64,000 nucleotides of DNA from Gammaproteobacteria bacterium LSUCC0112 (GTDB taxonomy: Bacteria; Pseudomonadota; Gammaproteobacteria; Pseudomonadales; Pseudohongiellaceae): positions 62,001-126,000 of the forward strand of contig SPIB01000004.1 in assembly GCA_004535785.1 (NCBI GenBank), read 5' to 3'. The notes beneath the pieces are model-generated. The model was not told the origin of the DNA. It did no database searches and saw only the letters and a list, made by a program, of their open reading frames with translations. The first letter of the stretch is position 1; each line of letters opens with the position of its first letter. Below, piece by piece: positions 35,124 to 44,798 of the stretch. The position numbers and the translations under genes were made by a program.

Positions 35124-36485
35124 CTACGCTTGCCGTTTGAAATAATCACTCGCAGCCGCAGTCACTTTGCCGGATAACAACAATGTGGCAGTCATGGTAG
35201 GAATGGCCATCAGCGCAAAGCCCGAGTCGATGATGGCAAACACGGCTTCCAGCGGTATCAACGCACCAATCAACACCAACACGGTGTAATAGTATTTGTA
35301 ACTGTCCTGCCGATGCGCGCCGATCAGAAAGCCTAGACTCTTGGCGCCGTAATACCAGAAGGTAAACATGGTGCTCGAGGCAAAAATCAGCACCACAAAG
35401 GCAATCAACCAAGCACCCAGGTTACCCGGGAAAACTTGCGAAAACGCCATCGCTGTCATACTGACACCATCAAGGTCACCTGACTCCCACACCCCGGTCA
35501 CCAGAATCACCAGTGCGGTACAGGTACAGACAACCAAGGTATCAATGACCGGCCCCATCATTGCCACCAAGCCTTCGCGCACCGGCTCTTTGGTTTTGGC
35601 TGCGCCGTGCGCCATCACTTCTGACCCAATGCCCGCCTCGTTGGAAAACGCGCCACGCATCACACCAATGGTCATCACACCGACCAAACCGCCCGCTACC
35701 GCCTGGCCGGTAAAGGCATCACGAACAATGGTCATCAGATGAGTAGGTAATTCCGTCACATGCTGGATCAACACAAAAAATGTCATCACCAGATACAGAC
35801 CCACCATAAAAGGCACCAGACGCGCGGTGACGTAACCCAGACGTTTGACACCGCCAAAAATGACGGAGGCCACCAGTGCTGCCGCAAACAGACCAAACAG
35901 GAAATTAAAGACAAATGGCTCGTCCGGATTGGCGAGACCGGCCGGCACAAACACCACATCGCGCATGACTTGAGTCAGCTGATTGACCTGCACCACCGGC
36001 AAGGTGCCGATGAGTGCCGCCGCCGCAAACATGGTGGCTAACCAGTGCCAGCGCGGGCCAAGTCCCTCGCGAATGATGTACATCGGGCCGCCCTGAATGT
36101 CGCCGCGACTGTCTTTGCCGCGATACATCACTGACAGCGTGCAGGTGAAAAACTTGGTTGCGACACCAACCACGGCCGTCACCCACATCCAGAAGACGGC
36201 CCCAGGGCCGCCCATACCAATGGCTAAAGCAACACCGGCAATATTGCCCATGCCCAAGGTGCCCGACAGGGCAGCGGTTAACGCTTGCAGGTGACTAAGA
36301 TCACCGGGATCGTCTTTTTTGTCATAACGCCCGGCGAGGATGGCAATGGCATGCCCGAAGTAACGGTACGGTTGAAAGCGGCTGATGATGGCAAAGTAGA
36401 GACCGCCGCCCACTAATAAAAAGATCAGCGGCAGTCCCCATAAAAAACCTGCCAGCGCCTGTAACCAATGTGTTATCAAGTCCAT
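35124..36485 (-). CDS. Alanine/glycine:cation symporter (AGCS family)
   Basis: A 453-residue sodium-coupled amino acid importer with about 11 helices. Family signatures are 'ALSGTLGMGNIAGVALAIGMGGPGA' and 'GDIQGGPMYIIREGLG', plus 'GAFSNEAGIGSEVMAHGAAK'. Normal length and complete. Substrate is probably alanine or glycine. Same strand as the acyl-CoA dehydrogenase downstream. Confidence 0.94.
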   Translation of the reverse strand: MDLITHWLQALAGFLWGLPLIFLLVGGGLYFAIISRFQPYRYFGHAIAILAGRYDKKDDPGDLSHLQALTAALSGTLGMGNIAGVALAIGMGGPGAVFWMWVTAVVGVATKFFTCTLSVMYRGKDSRGDIQGGPMYIIREGLGPRWHWLATMFAAAALIGTLPVVQVNQLTQVMRDVVFVPAGLANPDEPFVFNFLFGLFAAALVASVIFGGVKRLGYVTARLVPFMVGLYLVMTFFVLIQHVTELPTHLMTIVRDAFTGQAVAGGLVGVMTIGVMRGAFSNEAGIGSEVMAHGAAKTKEPVREGLVAMMGPVIDTLVVCTCTALVILVTGVWESGDLDGVSMTAMAFSQVFPGNLGAWLIAFVVLIFASSTMFTFWYYGAKSLGFLIGAHRQDSYKYYYTVLVLIGALIPLEAVFAIIDSGFALMAIPTMTATLLLSGKVTAAASDYFKRQA

Positions 36486-36581
36486 GCGTCATCCATCGGA
36501 GTGCGCATGTTCGCTGCGCGGGTTAATGGGATAGCTCTTCTATATGTCAGGAGAGTATCAGATTAAACCCGGATCAGAAAA

Positions 36582-37250
36582 TCAGTCTCGACGCACGTCC
36601 ACACGTCCTTGTACATCACGGTAGTCCACATCGCCCGATCCAGTCTCACCAGTTTCAAAACTGCCGGTGACATTTCGCACTCTGATATCACCTGACCCGT
36701 CGTGATCAACGGACACATTGCCATCAATCGTTTCAATACGGATATCACCCGAACCATCATTGATTCGCAAGTCGCCCACCACACGCGCTAACTCAATGCC
36801 ACCAGAGCCGTCTTCAATCCTGAAATCACCGGAAACGTCCATCACACTGTGATCGCCGCTACCGTCATCAATATCGATCACCAGCCCAGGCGGAATGGCA
36901 ATATTGACGTCTATGTAGGCATAACTTGAGCCAAACCAATTGACGGAACCCCAACCACTATCCCCCGACTCGGATGCAATTTCCAGACGATCACCTCGCC
37001 GGTCCTGCGTGATATCCAGATCATCCAATCTGTTTTGTGAGTCCGCACAAGCCACGGCGCGGACGCTGATCATGTCAGACTGCTGCGCGCCGGTGACATT
37101 TAACTCACCGGCACCCACATCGATGCTCAGCCGCATCAGCCCCTGTACCGCGACATCAAAATTGATGTCGCGTGAGTATCGGCAATTGTCAGCCATCGCT
37201 AATGGGGATAACAAACTTGCAGCCAGAACAAAACAGGTCAGGGTTCTCAC
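36582..37250 (-). CDS. Exported DUF4097-like beta-repeat protein
   Basis: A 222-residue periplasmic or surface protein. Signal peptide 1-20 (ending SPLAMA), then a repeat domain in which 'DGSGD' or 'GSGD' recurs at roughly 18-20 residue steps (about residues 115-215) with alternating hydrophobic strands, as in DUF4097 right-handed beta-solenoids. Two Cys near the mature N-terminus may form a disulfide. GTG start with AAGAGGAA upstream. Function unknown; the family is often near anti-sigma or adhesin genes, but neither is adjacent here. Confidence 0.7.
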   Translation of the reverse strand: MRTLTCFVLAASLLSPLAMADNCRYSRDINFDVAVQGLMRLSIDVGAGELNVTGAQQSDMISVRAVACADSQNRLDDLDITQDRRGDRLEIASESGDSGWGSVNWFGSSYAYIDVNIAIPPGLVIDIDDGSGDHSVMDVSGDFRIEDGSGGIELARVVGDLRINDGSGDIRIETIDGNVSVDHDGSGDIRVRNVTGSFETGETGSGDVDYRDVQGRVDVRRD

Positions 37251-37430
37251 AATGCAGATTCCTCTTGGGGTTTTAGTTTGAGACGTTCAGGCCTATGCAG
37301 AGGTTTAAACGTTTTTCAAAATCATTTAAAAAGTTATAAAAGCAGCCAGGGCCAACGCCTTCGCTTGAAAAGACAAAGCAATTACCAGACCAGATCTCTA
37401 ACCCACTGTTTTGAAAGCTTTATATCAATA

Positions 37431-38072
37431 TCAGCTTTTCACAGACTGGCGAATTTCGCTATTTAATGGTGACGATGAGCGCATTATCACCGCCGCCACG
37501 AACACCCATTCAGCAATAATCAGATTAGGCACCCATGCCAGCCACGCAATGGCGGGATACGCTTGCTCAAACGGCAATCCCAGCATAAGAAACAACGGAA
37601 GGTACACCCGCAACGTAACCGCTCCGAGGGTCAAGGCATAACTGCGAATCATCCAGCACTGATGCCGTTGAATATTGCGCTGCAGAATATATTTGAGCGC
37701 CAATGAGGTAGACACCAACCAACATACCGCCAGCAGTCCAAACCCGAACCTGCCCGCGAGACCACCTGCTGCCTGCATTGCCAGATAAAGTCCCGCAACA
37801 CCCCCGATCAGCACGCCGCCCACGTATATACGTCCCAGACCACGATGCCATTGCGGATGACGCGCTCTGAGTCCGGCATGAAACTGACTGGCGCCAGCCA
37901 ATAACACGATGCCACCTCCCACAAAATGCAAGATGGCTGCCAGCGGTGTCTGCGAGACCATGTCTTCAACAAAACCGCCGCGCAAACCAGGCGCAAAGGC
38001 CTGCACAAGTGCATAGGCACTGACGCCGATGGCGGCGATCATCATCAGGGACCAGGCGGGATTTTTTGTCAT
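37431..38072 (-). CDS. DUF2306 membrane protein
   Basis: A 213-residue integral membrane protein with about seven helices. 'GGIVLLAGASQFHAGLRARHPQWHRGLGRIYV' and 'NIQRHQCWMIRSYALTLGAVTLR' are the conserved DUF2306 loops; the repeated His-Arg residues hint at heme or metal binding but no function is established. ATG start with a GAGG site; a longer frame that reads back through the tRNA gene is rejected. Confidence 0.85.
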   Translation of the reverse strand: MTKNPAWSLMMIAAIGVSAYALVQAFAPGLRGGFVEDMVSQTPLAAILHFVGGGIVLLAGASQFHAGLRARHPQWHRGLGRIYVGGVLIGGVAGLYLAMQAAGGLAGRFGFGLLAVCWLVSTSLALKYILQRNIQRHQCWMIRSYALTLGAVTLRVYLPLFLMLGLPFEQAYPAIAWLAWVPNLIIAEWVFVAAVIMRSSSPLNSEIRQSVKS

Positions 38073-38114
38073 GTTGCCAGACCTCGAAGGTTGACCATCA
38101 CTGTCGTCACTTAA

Positions 38115-38199
38115 TGGTGCGGACGGAGAGACTCGAACTCTCACACCTTGCGGCGCTGGAACCTAAATCCAGTGTGTCTACCAATTCCACCACGTCCGC
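38115..38199 (-). tRNA. tRNA-Leu (anticodon UAG)
   Basis: An 85-base class II tRNA. Acceptor stem GCGGACG/CGTCCGC with encoded CCA, D-arm TGGTGGAATTGGTAGACA, anticodon arm CTGGA-TTTAGGT-TCCAG with anticodon TAG, a long variable arm, and T-arm GAGTTCGAGTCTC. Reads CUA (and CUN by wobble) leucine codons. Confidence 0.97.
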
Positions 38200-38209
38200 T
38201 TACTGGCCG

Positions 38210-38232
38210 CTGCGGACAGGGGATGTCCGCAG
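38210..38232. other. Hairpin beside tRNA-Leu
   Basis: CTGCGGACA (38210-38218) pairs perfectly with TGTCCGCAG (38224-38232) around a 5-base loop. It lies between the coiled-coil gene stop and the tRNA 5' end and shares GCGGAC with the tRNA acceptor stem. There is no T-run, so it is not a standard terminator; it may affect 5' processing or be a trace of a partial tRNA copy. Confidence 0.5.
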
Positions 38233-38278
38233 GGTTTAAATCGAGGCCGCGCATTATAGCCACATGCGCAGCTGTCTG

Positions 38279-39067
38279 TCAGTTGCTGTTGCTGCTATTT
38301 GCGGCTTCGATTTGTTGTTGCAGTCGCAGCACTGTCTGGTTCATCTGCATACGGAAGGTATCAATGGCTTCGACGGCTTCTTCAACACGAATCAGTCTGT
38401 CGCTGAGGCCACCAGAGGTAGTCTCGGCGGTGCTGATTTCCGCACGCAGATTCACCAGATCCTGCGCCACACCACGCAGACTTTGCACTTGGGTATTCAA
38501 GGTTGTTAATTGTGTGGTCAGCTGCTCGGCACCGGTGCGTAGCGCAGCGACGTCGCGACGGGTATCCTCAACAAAATTGGTGGTCTGCACCAGTCGCACA
38601 TTGGTTTCCTCCACCGCGGTCAGATTCTCCTGAGAGCGATTTTCCACCACAGCCACACGCCCCGTCAGATCAGTCACGTCCCGGTTGGTGGCATTACGGG
38701 CAGCCCACAGCTTGTCGATTTCAGAAAAGTTAAAATCCACACGCTCAATGATATTGCCCATGGTTTCTTCGGCTGAATCACCGACCAGGGCCAGTCGTCC
38801 CTCAAGGTCTGTGATCCGGCGGTTGGACTGCTCCAGTTGCTGTAAGGTTTGCTGATGCAACTCGTAACCGTAATACGCCGCACCGCCCAGCGACACGGTC
38901 AGCAACGCCAGCATGATTCGCACCGGCCAGGTGCTCACTTTGACCAACTCGGCATAACTGACCGGCTTGACCAGATCAGGCTGTTGTCGTGCCTGTTGGC
39001 GAGAGGTTACATCGTCCCGCGAAGGAACCATGGAGGGGATATCGTCAAAATCGTCGTTGTCTCGCAT
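38279..39067 (-). CDS. Membrane-anchored coiled-coil protein, unknown function
   Basis: A 262-residue protein with an acidic, disordered N-terminus (1-45), one membrane helix (about 50-68, 'IMLALLTVSLGGAAYYGYEL') and a long periplasmic coiled coil (about 75-255) of heptads rich in Thr/Val/Leu/Arg with repeated 'VENR' and 'VEE'. No catalytic motif. The ATG one codon after an in-frame GTG is chosen. It could act as a spacer or scaffold between inner membrane and periplasm; not recognised. Confidence 0.65.
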   Translation of the reverse strand: MRDNDDFDDIPSMVPSRDDVTSRQQARQQPDLVKPVSYAELVKVSTWPVRIMLALLTVSLGGAAYYGYELHQQTLQQLEQSNRRITDLEGRLALVGDSAEETMGNIIERVDFNFSEIDKLWAARNATNRDVTDLTGRVAVVENRSQENLTAVEETNVRLVQTTNFVEDTRRDVAALRTGAEQLTTQLTTLNTQVQSLRGVAQDLVNLRAEISTAETTSGGLSDRLIRVEEAVEAIDTFRMQMNQTVLRLQQQIEAANSSNSN

Positions 39068-39258
39068 CACTTACACCCTCGGCACAGCCATTTGTCTGGA
39101 AATCGCCGCTATTGTAGACGGTTTGCATGACGATGGGCAAAGGCAGAACACTGGCCATTGCCTTGAATCACCGGGGAATGTGGATTATGCTCACAGGCCC
39201 ATTTTGAGTGTGGTCGCCAAGCCCGGCGATCACCATCATCAGACGTTTCGAGGACTGT

Positions 39259-39846
39259 ATGAAATTAGAACTGCCAGAATTACCTTATGCTGCCAACGCA
39301 CTGGAACCGCACATGTCAGCGGAAACCTTCAGCTTTCACCATGGCAAACACCACAATGCATACGTGGTTAAAGGCAATGAGCTGCTGGCCGACGCAGGCA
39401 TCGATGCCGACAACCTTGAAGATCTGGTCAAAGCCAGCGCCAAAGTTGGTGGCCCGCTGTTTAACAACGTGGCTCAGGTTTACAACCACAACTTCTTCTG
39501 GAAAAGCATGAAGCCAAACGGCGGCGGTGCGCCAACTGGCGCCATTGCAGCCAAAATCGATGCTGACTTTGGCAATTTCGAGAACTTCAAAAAAGAATTT
39601 GTAAACGGCGGCATTGGCCAGTTCGGCAGTGGCTGGGTGTGGCTGGTGCTCGACGCTGGCAAATTGAAAGTCGTCAAGACGCCTAACGCTGAAACACCGC
39701 TGACCACAGGTGCTACGCCGGTGCTGGTGTGTGACGTCTGGGAACATGCGTACTATATTGACTACCAGAATCGTCGCCCTGACTTCCTCGCCAGCTTCCT
39801 GAACAATCTGGCTAACTGGGATTTTGCCAACGAAAATATTGCCTGA
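39259..39846 (+). CDS. sodB: Iron superoxide dismutase (SodB)
   Basis: A 195-residue Fe/Mn-family SOD that converts superoxide to oxygen and peroxide. Metal ligands: His in 'FSFHHGKHHNAYV', His in 'VYNHNFFW', Asp and His in 'LVCDVWEHAYYIDY'. 'GQFGSGWVWLV' and the 'FNNVAQVYNH' stretch favour the iron type. ATG with GAGG site; a palindromic terminator follows 18 bases after the stop, so it is monocistronic. Confidence 0.96.
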   Translation: MKLELPELPYAANALEPHMSAETFSFHHGKHHNAYVVKGNELLADAGIDADNLEDLVKASAKVGGPLFNNVAQVYNHNFFWKSMKPNGGGAPTGAIAAKIDADFGNFENFKKEFVNGGIGQFGSGWVWLVLDAGKLKVVKTPNAETPLTTGATPVLVCDVWEHAYYIDYQNRRPDFLASFLNNLANWDFANENIA

Positions 39847-39864
39847 TGCGCTAACCGCTCGCTG

Positions 39865-39893
39865 AAATGGCCTCAATTGAGGCCATTTTTTTT
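39865..39893 (+). terminator. sodB terminator
   Basis: A perfect palindrome AAATGGCCTC-AATT-GAGGCCATTT (39865-39888) followed by T's to 39893, 18 bases after the sodB stop. Confidence 0.93.
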
Positions 39894-39965
39894 ACATTGG
39901 CATCAAGAATTATCGATGTAAAATGCGCATAACGCTTCGTGCAGACCTGACACAGGAATCAAGTT

Positions 39966-42107
39966 ATGAGCTCAGTACCAGATGCCCCGGCAGATCATTC
40001 GCTGGATCGTCAGGCATTGGATATCTTTTTCGAGATCATGCCTTCCATGTTGTGTATCGCGCGGCTCGACGGTCATTTTGTGCGAATCAACTCAGAGTTT
40101 TGGCGCTCACTGGGCTAGACCGAAAGCGAAATCCTTGCCAATTCATTTCTTGAACTGGTGCACCCGGACGATATACCGGGCACCCTTGAAGCTATTAAGC
40201 ACCTATCGGATGGCAAGCTGGTCACCGAATTTGTAAACCGCTATCGCCACCAAAACGGGTCCTATCGTGTTCTGCAATGGTCGGCTCGAGCGCTCGTTGA
40301 ACAACAAATGATCTATGCAAGTGTCCGCGATATCACTGAACAAACGCTGATTGAGTCCAGCATCCGACAGAACAACAATAGGCTGGCTGCCTGCCGTTAG
40401 CTCAGCCTTGTCCCGTTATATCGTTGACGGCGACAGTTTTAATCCGTTTAACACCATGTTGGCTCACATGTTGGAAATCCTGCAGCGAATACGGGTTTAT
40501 CGGTGAGGTTCTCCATGACAACACTGGCAGCCCCTACCTTAAATCACAGGCATTGACCAATATTGCGTGGAGCGAGGAAACCCAGAAGCTGTATCAGGAA
40601 AACATCAAAAATGGCTTTGAATTCCGTAACCTGAACACGTTGTTTGGTCATGTGATGACCACCGGCAAACCGGTGATAGCCAATGACCCCGTTAATGATT
40701 CACGTCAAGGTGGCCTGCCGCCCGGTCATCCGGCGATGACCTCGTTTCTGGGCATGCCCATCTACAGTGATAACAAATTGATTGGCATGATTGGCCTTGC
40801 CAACCGTCCCGGGGGCTACGATGACAAAATCATCGCGCATCAGCAGCTGTTTATCACCTCCTGCGCGCACATGATTCTTGCATTCAAAACCCAGCGTGAC
40901 CGCCGCTCGGCAGAAAGTAATCTGATCGCTGCCAAACAACAGGCAGAGGCTGTCAACAAAGCAAAAGCAATTTTCTTGCAAATATCAGCCATGAGCTGAG
41001 AACACCCCTGAATGCGGTGTTGGGCTTGACTGAACTTACGCTCAACACTCCCCTGAATGAGCAGCAGCGAGATTATCTTGGAAACATCCAGGAATCTGCC
41101 GAGTCCCTGTTGAACCTAATCAATGAAATTCTGGATTTTTCCCGCATCGAAGCTGGCAGACTGGAATTATCCAATGCACAGTTTTCATTACGCACCACTC
41201 TGAACCGGACAGCCTTTAATCTTGCACATCAGGCGCGTGACAAAGGCGTTCACTTTAACTTCACCATTGATAAACAAATACCGGAACACCTGATTGGCGA
41301 TCGCAATCGCTTGCGGCAAGTAGCCATCAACCTTATCAGTAACGCCATCAAGTTTACTGAAACGGGTGACGTCGAATTTTTTATCCGACTGGTCCATAAA
41401 CACGAAAAACCCTGCGATTGAATTTTGAAGTCCGCGATACCGGCATCGGTATTCCCCATCAACAGCAACAGGAAATTTTTCAGGCACTTGTGCAAGGTGA
41501 CTCGTCTATCACACGGCGTTATGGCGGCACAGGCCTTGGCTTAACGATCTCTTCAGCGTTGGTGCAGTTGATGGGCGGGCAAATCCATGTCATCAGTGAA
41601 GTGGGCAAAGGCAGTGTCTTCTATTTTGAACTCGACTTTGAGGTGGCGCAGTTACAAGGAGATAAACATGCCGTGGCGGCCCTACCCGCTGACCAAAACG
41701 AACCTGATCTGCAGCCACTGATCATTCTGCTGGTTGAGGACAACCCCATGAATCAGATGCTGGCGGTAAAAATCCTGCAGAACGATGGTCACACGGTTGA
41801 TGTGGCAAACAATGGTCTGGAAGCTCTGCAAAAAGCTGAACAGCGCGACTATGACCTGGTGTTGATGGACTTGCAGATGCCGGTAATGGATGGACTTGAA
41901 GCCAGGCGCCGGATTCGTGAGTCGGAACAGCAGACTGGAAAACACCTGCCTGTCATTGCCATGACGGCACATGCCTTGCCCGAAGTAAAAGACAGTTGTA
42001 TTGAGGCTGGTATGGACGACTCCATCGCCGAGCCGGTTCGGCGTTCAGACCTGTTTGCTGTGCTGACGCTGACCGCCGATCGCTTCAAGCTGAGACATGA
42101 TGCCTAA
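39966..42107 (+). pseudogene. PAS-GAF hybrid histidine kinase/receiver, multiply broken
   Basis: Reads as one protein only across five lesions: an in-frame TAG at 40116-40118 where 'RSLG(W)TESEILANSF' needs Trp (TGG); frameshifts at about 40370-40393, 40475-40500, 40975-40985 (one G short in 'FL(A)NISHELRTPLN') and 41408-41420. The pieces in order are PAS (39966-40390), GAF (40430-40950), HisKA with intact His in 'ISHELRTPLNAVLG', HATPase ('NAIKFTETGD', 'DTGIGIP', 'GGTGLGLTIS') and receiver with intact Asp in 'VLMDLQMPVMDG' but Glu in place of the conserved Lys ('SIAEPVRR'). An AGGAA site precedes the original ATG. Its 3' end overlaps convergent ansA by 23 bases. Confidence 0.88.
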
Positions 42108-43104
42108 GTTTGTTGGCAATCTGCGCCGAATCACATCCACAAGCCAGCAGATAATACAGCTTGGTGATGGCAGCCTCCGTGGTCAGGTCCCGGCCGCTGA
42201 TGGCGCCGACGCCAGCGAGACTGCTGCCTGACGCATAGCGCCCGAAACTCACCACACCATCCAGCGGCTGAGAGACAACCAGCACCACGATACCCTGGTC
42301 AACTGCGGCTTTCACTTCATGCAGAAACACCGGCGAACGCGACGGTGCATTGCCTGATCCGTAGGCCTCCAGCACAACGGCTCTGGTGGCCGGGTTTGCG
42401 CACACCGCGCGCAACAATTGTGCACTGATACCGGGATACAGTCGCAGCAACACCACGGCATTGTCTGGCGGCAACGTCAATACTGGCAACGGGCTGGATT
42501 GCTCCTGAACCGGGCGGCGTGATCCCTGAAAGTGAATATCGATGCCGATGTTGCCTACGGCCGGGCACCGGGGGGAATCAAAGGCATCATACGCATTGGC
42601 CGACACTTTGGTTACACGATTGCCGCGCATGATCTTTGAGCCGAACACCACACACACCTGAGCCATTGCAGCTGGCATGGTAGCGGCTACCTCAATCGCT
42701 GATATCAGATTGCTGCGCGCATCACTGCGCGGAAAACCAAACGGCAATTGCGCACCGGTCAGCACCACGGGTTTACCCTGCCGGCGAATGAAATAACAAA
42801 GCGCAGAACTGGTATACGCCAGAGTGTCGGTGCCGTGCAGTACAACAAAGCCATCGTAGTTGTCGTAACACGCCTCGATGTCTGTGGCGATTTTTAACCA
42901 GACAGCCGGCGTCATATCGGAGCTGTCGATCAACGGTTCGTAGCTGAGTGTATGCAGCACCGGTGGATTCTTCTGGAAAGCAGGTCCCATCTCGATCAGC
43001 TGAGTGATCTCTGCAGCAAGATCAGGTGCCGGTGCCAAGCCATGGGCAGTTTGCTTCATGCCGATGGTGCCACCGGTGTAGATGATCAGTAGTCGTTTGG
43101 GCAT
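42085..43104 (-). CDS. ansA: Type I L-asparaginase
   Basis: A 339-residue cytosolic asparaginase giving aspartate and ammonia. Both catalytic Thr motifs are present: 'IIYTGGTIGM' (Thr about 10-13) and 'VLHGTDTLAYTSSAL' (about 90-97) with the Asp-Thr pair and later Lys-containing region. No signal peptide, so type I rather than periplasmic type II. Normal length and complete, despite overlapping the end of the broken kinase on the other strand. Confidence 0.93.
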   Translation of the reverse strand: MPKRLLIIYTGGTIGMKQTAHGLAPAPDLAAEITQLIEMGPAFQKNPPVLHTLSYEPLIDSSDMTPAVWLKIATDIEACYDNYDGFVVLHGTDTLAYTSSALCYFIRRQGKPVVLTGAQLPFGFPRSDARSNLISAIEVAATMPAAMAQVCVVFGSKIMRGNRVTKVSANAYDAFDSPRCPAVGNIGIDIHFQGSRRPVQEQSSPLPVLTLPPDNAVVLLRLYPGISAQLLRAVCANPATRAVVLEAYGSGNAPSRSPVFLHEVKAAVDQGIVVLVVSQPLDGVVSFGRYASGSSLAGVGAISGRDLTTEAAITKLYYLLACGCDSAQIANKLRHHVSA

Positions 43105-43141
43105 GTTGCTCCGGTGCTGTATTCCACAAAAACTGGCGGTG

Positions 43142-43825
43142 TTACGCCTTGGGCAGGCTGATCACAATTTCATCGTCACGATGCTCGGTCACCATCCCCG
43201 CCGGGACCACTGTGTCTGGCAACATGATAGTCCGACTGAACTGACTGCTGCCACTGCGACTACCAGAAAACCCACTGTTATTGGCAGTGGCTTGCCAACG
43301 GATTGTGCCGGTCACCGTGAGTTTATCTTCTTGCACATCAGTGCCCAGCTCAAACTCGTGCCCTTCCGGTACAGTAACCACAACCTCAAGCATTGTGTCA
43401 GTTTCTCTCAGCGAAATGTCCGGTTGATGCAAGCCGAGCCCGGCAAAAGGCGCCGCACCAAACAGTGAGTTGTCAGGCATCGCACTCAACCCGGGAATGC
43501 CCGTGACCGAGGGCAGTGGCCCGCCAAATACACTGCTCATCATGGCATCCATGTGTTGGCGCATGCTCTCCATCTGTTGAAATGGATCAAGCGTGGAAAG
43601 AGGATTGTTTGACAGCGGAGCAGCGGGTTGTTGAGTAGACTCCAGCAACGCTTGCATCGCGGGTCCGGTTGTAGGCGGCGCAAGTGAATCAATCTGCCTG
43701 TTCAGTTGCCAGGCGTAGAAACCCAGCGCTATCAAAGCGCCAATACTCAACACACTGAGAACAAGGAGCAACACCAGTAGCTTGTTTTGCGCAGGCGCTG
43801 CCTGATTGAAGTCGGGATTTTGCAT
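43142..43825 (-). CDS. Membrane-anchored Hsp20/alpha-crystallin-like protein
   Basis: A 227-residue protein with one N-terminal membrane helix (about 16-38, 'LLVLLLVLSVLSIGALIALG'), a linker with 'DPFQQMESMRQHMDAMMSSVF' as in Hsp20 N-termini, and a C-terminal beta-sandwich: 'PDISLRETDTMLEVVVTVPE', 'KLTVTGTIRW', 'FSRTIMLPDTVVPAG', 'DDEIVISLPKA'. Typical small heat shock proteins are soluble, 140-160 residues; the anchor would place this domain in the periplasm or at the membrane. AGGAGG site seven bases before the ATG. It is divergent from the MotA-like gene. Confidence 0.75.
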   Translation of the reverse strand: MQNPDFNQAAPAQNKLLVLLLVLSVLSIGALIALGFYAWQLNRQIDSLAPPTTGPAMQALLESTQQPAAPLSNNPLSTLDPFQQMESMRQHMDAMMSSVFGGPLPSVTGIPGLSAMPDNSLFGAAPFAGLGLHQPDISLRETDTMLEVVVTVPEGHEFELGTDVQEDKLTVTGTIRWQATANNSGFSGSRSGSSQFSRTIMLPDTVVPAGMVTEHRDDEIVISLPKA

Positions 43826-43965
43826 GTTTAGCCTCCTTCGCAATTACCAACATCAGGTTTATGGTTCACTGGAAATTCTGGGGATACATTGTAAATTTTC
43901 AAGTGCTGCTAAAGCCAGGCCGCGCAACGCCGATAGCCTTACTGATAGTGACTGCAGGAGGGATG

Positions 43966-44766
43966 ATGAACCCGTCAACCATTATAGGCATGCTGGCCAG
44001 CTTGATTTTGCTGGTCAGTGTACTGTTTTTTACTGCAGAATCTGCCGCCTCGTTTTTTGATCCTGCCAGCCTGATGATAGTGCTTACCGGAACCATCGCT
44101 GCCACCTTCATCAGTTATCCGATGAAAGAAGTTGTCCGGGTCATCAAACTGGTGGCACTGGTGTTCCGGCGGGAAAACACCTATACCCGCGATGACATCA
44201 AGGAATTGGTACAGCTGTCGCGTTTGTGGTTTCAGGGCAACATCAAAGATGTGGATGACGCGCTGGCCAGAACTAAAAATCCGTTTTTGCGTAACGGTAT
44301 ACAACTGGTCATCGCCAACACCTCGGAACAGGAAATTATCGATACCCTGCGCTGGCGGATTGCCCGGGTCAAGGCGCGCGAGCGCGCCGAAGCGCAGATT
44401 TTTCGCACCATGGCCAGCTACTCGGCTGCATTTGGCATGATTGGTACCTTGGTGGGACTGGTCAACATGTTGTTTGTGATGGATGCCGGCAGTCTCGATA
44501 CCATTGGCCCACAGATGGCGGTTGCGCTGTTGACCACGTTTTACGGTATTTTGCTCGGTAATATTCTGTTTAAACCCATCGCAGTCAAACTGGAACGCCG
44601 CACTGAAGAACGCCTGATTGCCATGAACATGGTACTGGAGGGGGTTTCCATGATGAGTAAACGTCGCCCCCCCTCGTTTATTGAAGACACCTTGAAATCT
44701 TTTGCGGCGCAGTTCGAAGACGAAATCCGCGATGGCGGGGCTCCACCGGTAACACGCAAAAAATGA
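43966..44766 (+). CDS. MotA/TolQ/ExbB-type proton channel (MotA-like)
   Basis: A 266-residue inner-membrane protein with four helices (about 5-23, 28-48, 150-172, 183-205) and the cytosolic charged loop between helices 2 and 3. Pro-containing 'ASYSAAFGMIGTLVGLVNML' and 'IGPQMAVALLTTFYGILLGN' are the conserved channel helices of MotA/PomA. With the following MotB-like gene it would form an ion-driven stator. No other flagellar gene is in the window; stators are often unlinked, so flagellar torque or another envelope role is open. ATG chosen at 43966 for spacing from AGGAGGG. Confidence 0.88.
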   Translation: MNPSTIIGMLASLILLVSVLFFTAESAASFFDPASLMIVLTGTIAATFISYPMKEVVRVIKLVALVFRRENTYTRDDIKELVQLSRLWFQGNIKDVDDALARTKNPFLRNGIQLVIANTSEQEIIDTLRWRIARVKARERAEAQIFRTMASYSAAFGMIGTLVGLVNMLFVMDAGSLDTIGPQMAVALLTTFYGILLGNILFKPIAVKLERRTEERLIAMNMVLEGVSMMSKRRPPSFIEDTLKSFAAQFEDEIRDGGAPPVTRKK

Positions 44767-44798
44767 TTAATGACTCACTGCTTCAGGACGTCTGACCT

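Noticed and set aside
38073-38144. Extension of the DUF2306 protein through the tRNA
   Set aside because: The added residues are a translation of the tRNA T-arm and acceptor; the ATG at 38072 has its own ribosome site.
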